Assembly: GCF_001653235.2 (NCBI RefSeq)
Contig: NC_035792.1
Location: 496,001-560,000, forward strand
DNA from: Pochonia chlamydosporia 170
Lineage: Eukaryota; Ascomycota; Sordariomycetes; Hypocreales; Clavicipitaceae
Direction of reading: 5' to 3'
Length of the DNA stretch: 64,000 bases
Under the pieces are notes generated by a model, which saw only the letters and a list, made by a program, of their open reading frames with translations, had not been told where the DNA came from and did not search any database. Below, piece by piece: positions 55,923 through 64,000 of this stretch. The position numbers and the translations under genes are program-made. How positions within the stretch are numbered: the first letter of the stretch is position 1; each line of letters starts with the position of its first letter.

Positions 55923-56680
55923 GGCCTGGTGGATGACGAGACCTACCACCTCCACCAGCCGCACTTGCTGATTATTTTGATACAATTTCAGAAAGAGAAG
56001 GGTGAATGTTCAGGTTTATTCGCGCCACAGTGTGGTGAACTGGCTGGCGATCGGCACGGGACGTTGCTCCTGGGTAAAGATGACGCCAAAGGTTGTCAGA
56101 TCCGTGAGGGGTTAGAACTAAGCCTAAATGTGTGAGCTAGCAGGTCCTCCGGAGCAGAGCCGCCTTGGTTAACGGCAAGCCGCACATTAAATACGGCGTC
56201 AACGGAAATGTGTATTAATAGTAACTCAGGATGCACAGCCAGTTACAACCGGGCGATTCCACGTTTCGGCGCCGTTATGTTCTGTTTCATCAAGCGCCCA
56301 ACAGTTAGCAATTGTAAAAGAGTACGTTTGGCATAAGATGAACCTAGTATGCTGCCATCCAATCATCCATGTTGATCACCCAAATGACAGACCTTCAATC
56401 CAGCCCCCAGGCAGCCACGGGCGCCAAATCTAATTCGTGTTGCTGTGGCCCACACAGGTGCAGCAGGACTTGACCTAAAGAACATTGAAGGTGCAGGGCA
56501 CGAGACTAGTTTGGTGTAACAGCAGTCGCCTGAGATGTCGGCGATTGTTTGGTGAGATATGTCCTCCATCATCAACTCCGGAAGGAAATCCCGGAGGAGC
56601 TGCCACTAACAGACATAATGTGAGTTCGAGCGCCGTTTCGAGGCAGGCTTATCAACAACTTGAGTCCATTTCCAAGAAAA
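55923..56680. promoter_or_regulatory. divergent promoter region left of the shared-module array
   Basis: Upstream of both 55922 (minus) and 56681 (plus). No further gene is supported. A short plus-strand frame overlaps the start of the next gene but lacks features. Confidence 0.4.
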
Positions 56681-58102
56681 ATGGTGAAGCGGGGAATATC
56701 TCGATCTCGAAGAATGAGGGGCGTGCGAAACGGCAAGAGAAAACACATCCAGTGCGACGCACGAAACGAAGAGAGTGACGACCACAAGAGGCAGCGACAT
56801 GATAAGGATAAAAGCAACGACAAACTGGATGACCAAGTTCGCAATGCCACCATCATCCCTCACGACAAATATTATATTGGCTGGATTTGTGCGTTGGATA
56901 TTGAGTTAACTGCTGCTACCGCTATGCTGGATGTTGCCCACGGCCCACACCCTCAGCCTGAGAACGACATCAATAACTACACGTTGGGTTCTATCTCAGG
57001 ACACAATGTTGTTATCGCGTGCCTACCCTTTAACAGCTACGGCACAAATACTGCGGCAATAGTTGCTACGCACATGCGGCGCACATTCTCCTCGATATGC
57101 GTTTGGCTGCTTGTTGGAATTGGGGGTGGAGTTCCGGGCAAAGTTGACATAAGGCTAGGCGACATCGTTGTCAGCACCAGAGTTCTTCAGAGCGATCTTG
57201 GAAAGATAGAAAAGGATGGCCAATTGCATCAAACCGGCCTTGCGTGTGCACCATCCCAAGGTCTTATGACAGCCGTCGCTACAATGAAAGCAAAACACAG
57301 AAAATCAACCAACGAGCTCTCTAGGATTCTGCAAAATCTGCGCGAGGGTCCTTGCATGACAGATTTTGCGAGCCCAGGTGTCGAATCGGACTTACTATTC
57401 GACAGCAACTACGAGCACGAGTCCCTGATGCGAGAGAACTGTGATGCTTGTGACAGATCAAGACTTGTGCACCGAAATACCCGCGTTGATGAGAAACCAA
57501 TGGTCCACTACGGCATCATTGCATCTTCCAACCAACTTATACGTCATGCCAGAACAAGGGATCAAGTGGTCCAAATCGCTGACAATATCTGCTTTGAAAT
57601 GGAAGCTGCGGGTTTGATGGATAGCTACTCGAGCCTGGTGATTCGCGGAATCTCTGACTATTCAGATTCGCACAAGAACAAACAATGGCAGGGTTATGCT
57701 GCCGCCGCCGCCGCAGCGTACGCCAAAGAGCTCCTTTCAATCATACCGTTGAAAGAGAGGCAGGAATCAGAAATACGGCGCGGTATATCAACAACGCGAG
57801 GCGTCACTGCTCGTCATTCTCGCAACAACTCTCCGGATACGGAGACACCCGGAAAAGCACATCGGATCAAAGACATTAAAGCCGGGCAAAACGCAAAGTT
57901 GGTCTTTCATTCGGATGACTCCCCCTTGAATGTGAGTGGCGTGAGTGCCGGGGATAATGCCATTGAGTTCTTCGGATCCGGAGGACATCTACTTTTGCGC
58001 GAACTCCTCCATGGGCCGATCAGGGCAAAGGCTCCGGCGGCTGAAGAGACGGTACAGGAAGAGACCACGATTTCTACCAGTAATTCGAAAAGTACGTCTT
58101 AA
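56681..58102 (+). CDS. nucleoside-phosphorylase-like (PNP_UDP) protein with shared C-terminal module
   Basis: One exon, 473 residues; ATG at 56681 is the first in frame. Residues 1-60 are strongly basic (SRSRRMRGVRNGKRKH, DHKRQRHDKDK) and look like a nuclear signal. The phosphorylase-like domain is at about 64-355: YYIGWICALDIELTAATAML, LVGIGGGVPG (146-153), DIRLGDIVVS, and FEMEAAGLMD (305-314) before VIRGISDYSDSHKNKQWQGY. In fungi this domain usually stands in front of NACHT or NB-ARC modules of NLR-like proteins; here there is none. Instead, after a serine-rich linker, residues 394-446 (nt 57860-58018) hold a two-part module (HRIKDIKAGQNAKLVF, VSAGDNAIEFFGSGGHLLLR) that recurs in the next three genes. 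It converges on the 58185 gene with 82 bases between stops. It could sense a nucleoside ligand or hydrolyse nucleotides; either is inference. Confidence 0.85.
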   Translation: MVKRGISRSRRMRGVRNGKRKHIQCDARNEESDDHKRQRHDKDKSNDKLDDQVRNATIIPHDKYYIGWICALDIELTAATAMLDVAHGPHPQPENDINNYTLGSISGHNVVIACLPFNSYGTNTAAIVATHMRRTFSSICVWLLVGIGGGVPGKVDIRLGDIVVSTRVLQSDLGKIEKDGQLHQTGLACAPSQGLMTAVATMKAKHRKSTNELSRILQNLREGPCMTDFASPGVESDLLFDSNYEHESLMRENCDACDRSRLVHRNTRVDEKPMVHYGIIASSNQLIRHARTRDQVVQIADNICFEMEAAGLMDSYSSLVIRGISDYSDSHKNKQWQGYAAAAAAAYAKELLSIIPLKERQESEIRRGISTTRGVTARHSRNNSPDTETPGKAHRIKDIKAGQNAKLVFHSDDSPLNVSGVSAGDNAIEFFGSGGHLLLRELLHGPIRAKAPAAEETVQEETTISTSNSKSTS

Positions 58103-58184
58103 ACTTGCTATTTATTTACTTCTTGTCAATTAAAAGCTCACAACTTCTTGTCCACCTCAAACTGGAGACGGCGCGGCGGCATAT

Positions 58185-58532
58185 TCATTTAGAGGCCGTT
58201 CCACTGCTTTCTTCCCGCCTGCCGAGCTTAAATCCGCTTCCATACATTGTCCCAAATGTAGATTTACCATTGTAATCTCGGGCTATGGTCGTCTGGCGAC
58301 TGCTCAGAAACTTGGAGAGTTCTGGAACCGAGGATTCGTCCCAAGCGCCGATCACTTGCCAAGAATTCACACCGGCTTCCACGTTCTCTGCATCGTAAAC
58401 GTGATCCTTCGTAGATACGAGGAGCTGTACGCTGTCGTCTCCCGCTTTGATATCTTTTAGACGATGTGTTGGTCGCATTGTTGGATCAGGTCCTTCTGCA
58501 ACGTCCATTTCTCGATCGGAATCCATCGACAT
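58185..58532 (-). CDS. short protein consisting mainly of the shared C-terminal module
   Basis: ATG 58532 gives 115 residues; the frame runs a little further up but without an ATG, and no upstream exon is evident. After an acidic start (MSMDSDREMDVAEGPDPTM) comes the module at residues 23-76 (nt 58305-58466): HRLKDIKAGDDSVQLLVST and ENVEAGVNSWQVIGAWDESS. The tail (about 77-115) is basic and glycine/serine-rich (FGTMYGSGFKLGRREESSG). It is nearly identical to the module of the phosphorylase-like protein in the first eight positions (HR[IL]KDIKAG). Being convergent with that gene and module-only, it could act as a decoy, a seed or a regulator of its neighbours. A gene fragment left by duplication is the main alternative. 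Confidence 0.65.
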   Translation of the reverse strand: MSMDSDREMDVAEGPDPTMRPTHRLKDIKAGDDSVQLLVSTKDHVYDAENVEAGVNSWQVIGAWDESSVPELSKFLSSRQTTIARDYNGKSTFGTMYGSGFKLGRREESSGTASK

Positions 58533-59762
58533 GTCGGATCGGGTCACCGTTTTTGGCAAGATGAAGCGGAGTAGTCACTGAAGCAGAGTGAAATAATGAT
58601 CGAACTGAATGACAAGACAGATATCTCGGTTACTCGGCACCCTAGGCAAAGGCCCTGCCTTTAAATTATGTAGAAAATTGACGAAGATGCTTCAACCCAA
58701 GCTCGCGATGCGCTGTGTTGGGACGCAAGCAATCCTGCATGGCCACAAACTGGGCTGAGCACTTGGTCCCAGGCGCCACCCCTTCCTACCAGACTCCGCA
58801 GCCGGAGCCTGCGGAGGGTGTCGGGCCAATCTATTGGTTGTCCAACGACGGGATAGTAGCGACACAAAGTCCCAGGCCGCCTGGGATATGCTAGGCAACG
58901 CCTGACCACGGCGCGCGCCTCTCCAATCCAATCAATAGCCAAATGGCGAATTACACAAGGATGACACCTTCTCTCTCTTTTCTGGTTGGAATGGAGTACA
59001 TGTCACGCTGAAATACCATCAAAGCTTAGTTGACACAGCGCTGCAGAATAATATCACGAGCTCCAGAATGCTGAAGATTTTTTACCCCGCATTAGGGGCC
59101 GATGTTGGTGAACATGGCTGCAAAGGCCAAGGCATGTAAGCGCCCAGCTTGATTGTGCAGGGTTGAGGGGGTTTGGCGTTCGCCCGGCGCTTGTTGAAAC
59201 TCAGAGGAGCTTCTACCGCTCTGTAGCCGTAGCTGGCGTCGTCATCAATGGTGGCAACACATTGGTCAGCCATGAACGTTAGTCAGGCGTTGCATCGGGA
59301 GTCAAATGAGATCAGCCCCGTATATGAGCAAGGCAACAATGGCCACTCCTAATATCCCAGATGAGAACAAATAAAGCTTGAACTTAAGCCGAGATGTTTT
59401 CTCGTGCGTGCCTTGAAATTCAAATTCTGCATCCTCTTGCGTCAGGGAATTTCTCAGAGCGCCACCGCTTGGGATTGATTGGTTCCTCGATACAACCAGA
59501 CAGCAACGGTTATGCCTCGTCGCCCCACACCCGATGTAACTCTGTCGACTGGCGCCGCCCATAAAACCAAGCTCAGAGCCAAGGTGAGGCCTAGCTGCCT
59601 CGTATCTCATCAAAGGTCGTGCGGTGATGTCTCAATAGGCCGTAAGTTCCCCCTACAAGTAAAGCTTTGGTGCTTGATAACGTTAATGCTTGTCGTATTA
59701 AAGGATATCCCTCAGCCGAATTCACACAGGTAGTTGGCAATCCAATCAGTCTTCTCTGAAAC
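58533..59762. other. intergenic, divergent promoters inside the array
   Basis: Between the starts of the module-only gene (minus) and the HeLo-like gene (plus). Short frames here have no features. No mobile element is seen. Confidence 0.45.
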
Positions 59763-61089
59763 ATGGCAGATCCTCTGAGCGTAGCATCTGGTGTCGTCGC
59801 GTTGGTGACTTTCGCCCTTACGTCCAGTGTCAACCTGTACACGACAATTCGCGACTTCCAAAGCCAAGACAAAAGAGCACGTGCGTTAAAGAACGAACTC
59901 AATGATCTTACAGCCGTACTGGAGTCACTCTTAGAAACCGTCAGCAACAACCCAGAAATCAGCTTTGAGGCTCTTAAAGCTCCTCTTCACCGTTGCGGGA
60001 ACGCGTGCAAGGAGTATGGGGACCTAATCTGTCGTTTTACAACACGCTCTACACCTTCACGATCGAGTGTACGAGATTGGGTCACCCAGAAATATCTTCA
60101 AGGAGATATCACCGACTTTAAGGACATGCTGGCTGGGTATAAATCCACCATAAATATAGCACTTGCCAACGCAACCATGTAAGTTAAGCTCATGCTAGTC
60201 GCTGTTTTGCACAAATGAGTTGACTGTTTTTTCACCTAGTCGGGTAGCTGCCATAACTCCAAGAGTGCTGGAAGACTATAAAGATATGATATCAGATGCG
60301 ACCCAAGATTTGAAGGAACATTTGCAAAAGTTGGATGAAAAAATTCAGCTCCTCTCGCATTCCGACCAGAACGACACTGAATGGCAAGCCATGATGGAGG
60401 AGAAAAAGAGTACACAGCAGGGCCTTAGAATCTGTGCTCAGCTATCAGAACGGATCGAGCAGCTGGAACCAGTGCCAGAAGAGCCTTCCCAGTTTTCCCA
60501 ACGTCCTTCGGCACATAAATATGTCAAAAATGGATTGGATGCCACAAAAGGATCTATTCGCAATCTCGTAACACAGCTGCGTAGCCACGAAGAGGACATC
60601 GATCGGCGAATGCAGGTAATGGCGTCTACGGATACTATATCTAAAGACGCAGCCACGGAGCTTGAACGATTGCGTGCGACAAAGGAAAGCATCCATCAAT
60701 GCATAAATGTTATCTCTGATGCAGATGATACTAAAGCAATTGAGCGACACAATGTTTTCGAAGATATTACTCTGGCCGATGATGCCTATAACTTTACAAT
60801 CTCGACTGTTGGAGACCTTGTAACCGCCAGGCGCATCAATCTTACAGGACGGTCACGCAATATTGGCGGGCAAATAAGTGACGAAAGTTATCAAAAAACC
60901 ATCGAAAGCTTTTCAAAGCAGACAATACAGGATTCTCAGCAAGTCACCAAAACCCTCAACCAGAGTACCTCCACTCCTGACCAAGGAACTCAAGGTGACA
61001 CAGAAGGCGTATTTGATAATCGTCATGGGCCTGGCGTTAGGCTCTCAAGCTCAGCAGAAAATCAGATATGTTCGAATACTACGTTATAA
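59763..61089 (+). CDS. HeLo-like N-terminal domain protein with coiled coil and shared module
   Basis: Exons 59763-60178 and 60240-61089 (61-nt intron, GTAAGT donor, CCTAG acceptor, phase 2) encode 421 residues. Residues 1-140 match the fungal N-terminal domain found on STAND proteins and on azaphilone cluster protein L: MADPLSVASGVVALVTFALT, then ALKNELNDLTAVLESLLETV and KEYGDLICRFT. The first 25 residues are hydrophobic, as in HeLo-type membrane-active helices. A charged helical region follows (about 145-300, LKEHLQKLDEKIQLLSHSD, with the RICAQLSERIEQL element). The shared module is at 309-364 (nt 60748-60915): HNVFEDITLADDAYNFTIST and SRNIGGQISDESYQKTIES. Unlike its neighbours it has a further Ser/Thr/Gln-rich tail of about 57 residues. 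A cell-death effector or scaffold role is inferred from the domain class. Confidence 0.85.
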
Positions 61090-61725
61090 TCCGCAGAGTA
61101 CCAATGCAAAATAGAACGGAATATTCTGAACGCGACGCAGTGCTGGTTGGGTTTTGTCGTTGTGATTCTCACGCCCAGTGCCTGCGTTCGCTTTAAAAGT
61201 CTTGACCTAATTGGCAACGTGCCGCCTTGAGTCAAATTTGGTCATCGAAAACATGCATATTTCCGGACGCCTTCTTTAAATGGAGATTTAAAGCTGTTGT
61301 TAATATATCCTACCGTAAGAGTGTGTCTCTCAAAAGATTTCACTGTTGTGTTGTCGGTTGGGAAGTGAGGCAAATAGATGGCAACCCACCCACATTCGAC
61401 ACCACCTTGTGCACTGTGTGGCGCCAAGGTTGACATGATGATCATGTGGACAGTTCATCACCTTGTACTGGAAAGAAAACAAGGGAAGGAGTTCAAACGA
61501 AGTCGTATCAAGTGGCAAAAACAATCCAGAGTCAAAGGATACACCACTTGGTGCAACCAAGCAGGAATAACCCAATTTCCAGATATGTACTCAAAGACAA
61601 ATGCGTCACAATCGATAGATTCCATCTACTACTAGCCCGTGAGATATAGCGAAGGGTTTCTTAGGCGTAGCTAATTATATTTGACAATCTTATTACCCCA
61701 GAAAACTATCGAGAGCAGACATTGA
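61090..61725. other. intergenic between convergent genes
   Basis: The 3' flanks of the HeLo-like gene and the truncated relative. No supported frame. Confidence 0.5.
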
Positions 61726-62391
61726 TTACCTGGGTATTTTGGTCCTAAAATACTCCTTTAAAGCAGCATCCGACATTGTTCCAATCAGCTGAATCGCCCT
61801 GTTTTCGGCGGCCACCTTCTTAACATCAAAGACATCTCCTAATGTAGACACGATAAGCTGCTGCCCATCATTTCCCAAACTGATATTTTCAAGAACATGT
61901 GATCTCCTCTGCGGGACACGACCGGCGGTATCCCTGCAGAAGTCATGATGTTTCCTGTCTGTTTCGTGCTGTAGCTTTTCGAACTTTGCTTCTGCGAGCT
62001 TCCCAGTCTTTCGCGTCGACTTGGCGGAACGTTTAGGTGGATCAAAATCATCCTTCTCCGCATACAAATGCAACTCTGAAATTGCCTCGCAAAGCAATTC
62101 GGTACAATTTTTCAGCGTTGAGAGTGTTATCACATCCGCCAGGGTCAAGCAGTGAGACTCGAGAGGCGGTGATGTTGTTAGGTCGGGGGGTATGTCTTTA
62201 ATTAACGGGAAGTATATCTCGTTAATACGGATGAGGACCCGGCTACAAATATCCAAGCACTTCTCAGCGCTTTTTTGTTCGGTGTGTATTCTCAAGTAGT
62301 TTGACATCTTGACTGCCTTTTTGGTTGTTGGTGTAGTAGTTGCGGAAAAGCCAAATTGTTTGGCAATAAGCTGTGCAGCAAAATATACCAT
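61726..62391 (-). CDS. shared-module protein lacking the HeLo-like domain (truncated relative)
   Basis: ATG 62391 gives 221 residues in one exon. Residues 35-60 (EQKSAEKCLDICSRVLIRIN) match the second part of HeLo-like proteins, including the CLDIC element that corresponds to GLRIC in the 59763 gene. A charged middle follows (KRSAKSTRKTGKLAEAKFEK), and then the module occupies residues 165-221 up to the C-terminus (nt 61729-61899): HVLENISLGNDGQQLIVSTL and NRAIQLIGTMSDAALKEYF. The N-terminal HeLo-like domain is missing and no upstream exon supplies it; about 300 bases upstream the DNA turns AT-rich. It may be a 5'-truncated copy cut off by repeat invasion, with a new start, or a true short form. 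The frame is intact, which argues for use. Confidence 0.72.
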   Translation of the reverse strand: MVYFAAQLIAKQFGFSATTTPTTKKAVKMSNYLRIHTEQKSAEKCLDICSRVLIRINEIYFPLIKDIPPDLTTSPPLESHCLTLADVITLSTLKNCTELLCEAISELHLYAEKDDFDPPKRSAKSTRKTGKLAEAKFEKLQHETDRKHHDFCRDTAGRVPQRRSHVLENISLGNDGQQLIVSTLGDVFDVKKVAAENRAIQLIGTMSDAALKEYFRTKIPR

Positions 62392-64000
62392 TTATGTTGC
62401 GGCACGGTATTTGATCGCACAGTGATCAGATGGCGTGCAATACTGTGCATTAGCGGTAACACCACTCAGATAGGCTTGAGCGAAAGATGCAAACTATGGT
62501 ACTCGTGAACGTTCCAGATGCATGGCGAAGTTTAGTAAATAACCTACATAGACTTGTTGTAGGTGTATGGAATATCTTTCTGCCCAGAAAGAAATGTTAG
62601 ACGTAAGTGAAGAGCAGGATAAATGCCACAATCAGCTTATTTGTTGGTTCGCAATAATAAAGGTCCCGTTAACCTGGCTAAATCACGCGCCCCAAGCAAT
62701 AATACAATAATCAGTTAGCTTGCAATGGTGTGCCACCAAATTCTAGAATTTCAATTAGCGCAGTATAGGTTATATTTTATCTTCTATAGCATAAGAATTC
62801 ACCCAGAACATTAGATCATGTTACTCGTTGTAACGGAAAGAATTCCATACCCTGTGTTGCTAACTCTATACTCTGTATAGTCTCGCGTGTCGCGTTTTAA
62901 CGATAACCACAAAAGCATTTCACAGATCTCTAGTCTCTTTTAGGTGTAATATTACTGTAGTTATTATTCAATCGACTAGAATTGCCGCGGCATTCTCGCA
63001 AGCTTGCAGCATAATTATTAGTGCCAGTCCTTTAAAGGGGTTAAGAGAGCAGGCTAGCATAGGATATACTTATATAGAAAACACTTATTACAGTCTTAAT
63101 AATTAATTAAAATAGATTGCATATTCTTACAGCTTAATTATTATTAGTATCACACATGGGTAAAAGACCTAGTCTAAGAATAACATTTTAAGACTTATAG
63201 GGTGCTCTTAAGAGTAATATAACTGCCTAATTCTCTATTAGAAATAGTTTAAGAGCTTTCTCTAAAGTTTATCTAGTTAAAAATAATGCTCTATTATAAA
63301 GTATTAGTGTTTATAACCTAATGCCTTCTAAAATGTAAGACTTTATACTAAAAAGTTAGCTTTAGTCTCCTCTTAGTATTTCTCTAGTGCTGCTATAGCA
63401 CTACTAAGAGCAATAAAGGCAATAGTAGCTAGAGAAGCAAAATATACAGTAGCAGCTTAAGTGAGATAATGTTAAAATTTTCTAGTATTCTTTATCTTTA
63501 AATAAAAGACAGCTATTTAAGAAGCTATAGGTTAGATAGAATTATTAGCGCTTAGTTTAGAGAACTAGAAGTCTTTTAATGCTGCGCTATAAGTTATTTT
63601 CACTTAAAAGCCTTATAAGAATTTTAATTAAGTATATACTGCATTCTATTTTAAGCTTAATATAACTCTTTGTAAGGGGCTAGCCTAGCGGCTTCTGCGA
63701 GCTAGCGTCACTAATAGTAACTTTTCTCATAGAGAGAAGTCAGAAAAGAGAAAGGGGGAATAGATTAGCTTAGCCCCATAGAGGACCCTTATAGAGCCCG
63801 GTTAAGCTCCGGTGGAAACCCGCGGTAGATCCTTAGGCCGCCTTTCTGGCGCACTTGTCTCCTTCTCCCTTAAGATCCAAGCGCTACGCTTGAATCCGTA
63901 ACACCCTTTAGAGTTTAATTGCTTAGCAATTTTTTGCTATATAACATATCCTTATAGCTATTTATAATCTAGCTCTAAAGGGACTTAAAACGCTAATATT
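62392..64000. repeat. AT-rich, RIP-like degenerate repeat DNA
   Basis: From about 62.7 kb the sequence becomes AT-rich and poor in CA/TG but very rich in TA, the mark of repeat-induced point mutation. For example, 63241-63300 has ten TA dinucleotides and no CA. There is no open frame of note. A less AT-rich island at about 63670-63900 may be the least mutated part of an old mobile element. The element itself cannot be identified. Confidence 0.7.
63878..63931. repeat. pair of small perfect inverted repeats
   Basis: Arms caagcg/cgcttg around cta at 63878-63892 and arms aattgc/gcaatt around tta at 63917-63931, both 6+3+6. They lie at the edge of the less AT-rich island in the RIP-like region and could be part of a non-coding element. 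Confidence 0.55.

Noticed and set aside
1..64000. CRISPR arrays, bacterial operons, prophage
   Set aside because: The DNA is eukaryotic with spliceosomal introns; no regularly spaced repeats were found.

Overview
The window looks like nuclear DNA of a filamentous ascomycete, most likely a sordariomycete of the Hypocreales; a Metarhizium/Pochonia-like relative is my guess from gene content, not proven. Genes are spaced out, have short GT-AG introns (about 50-130 nt) with CTAAC/CTGAC-type branch sites, and encode families typical of such fungi (HsbA-like wall protein, HET domain, HeLo-like N-terminal domain, BTB and F-box/ankyrin proteins). Exon structures given here were joined by hand from reading frames and splice signals. 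No tRNA, rRNA or CRISPR array was found.

Left part (1-22 kb), mostly housekeeping: a gelsolin-repeat protein, an HsbA-like secreted protein, the Golgi tether subunit Cog5, a DUF2434 membrane protein, then about 6 kb without a supported gene leading to a C2H2 transcription factor. Its leader holds a strongly coding-like 41-codon upstream ORF. A small secreted protein and a BTB-domain protein follow.

Middle (23-47 kb), metabolism, membrane and surface: an HSL-type alpha/beta hydrolase, a quinone-oxidoreductase-like reductase, an F-box/ankyrin protein, a secreted isochorismatase-like hydrolase, a cAMP-receptor-like GPCR, a seven-exon TRK potassium transporter, a damaged-looking cysteine-rich gene, a GFA-domain protein, an RRT8-like membrane protein, and a 1184-residue secreted protein with tandem repeats.

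Right part (47-64 kb), accessory: a TAP-like secreted peptidase, an F-box protein, a tiny six-cysteine secreted peptide, a HET-domain protein, and then the most interesting block. Four neighbouring genes (56.7-62.4 kb) end in, or carry near the end, the same roughly 50-residue module made of two similar halves, joined to different front ends: a nucleoside-phosphorylase-like domain, almost nothing, a HeLo-like domain plus coiled coil, and a truncated version of the last. The genes form two convergent pairs. The layout resembles fungal systems in which a sensor and an effector share a homotypic (amyloid-type) signalling motif, and may be a self-recognition or cell-death locus. The window ends in AT-rich DNA with a strong repeat-induced point mutation (RIP) signature.
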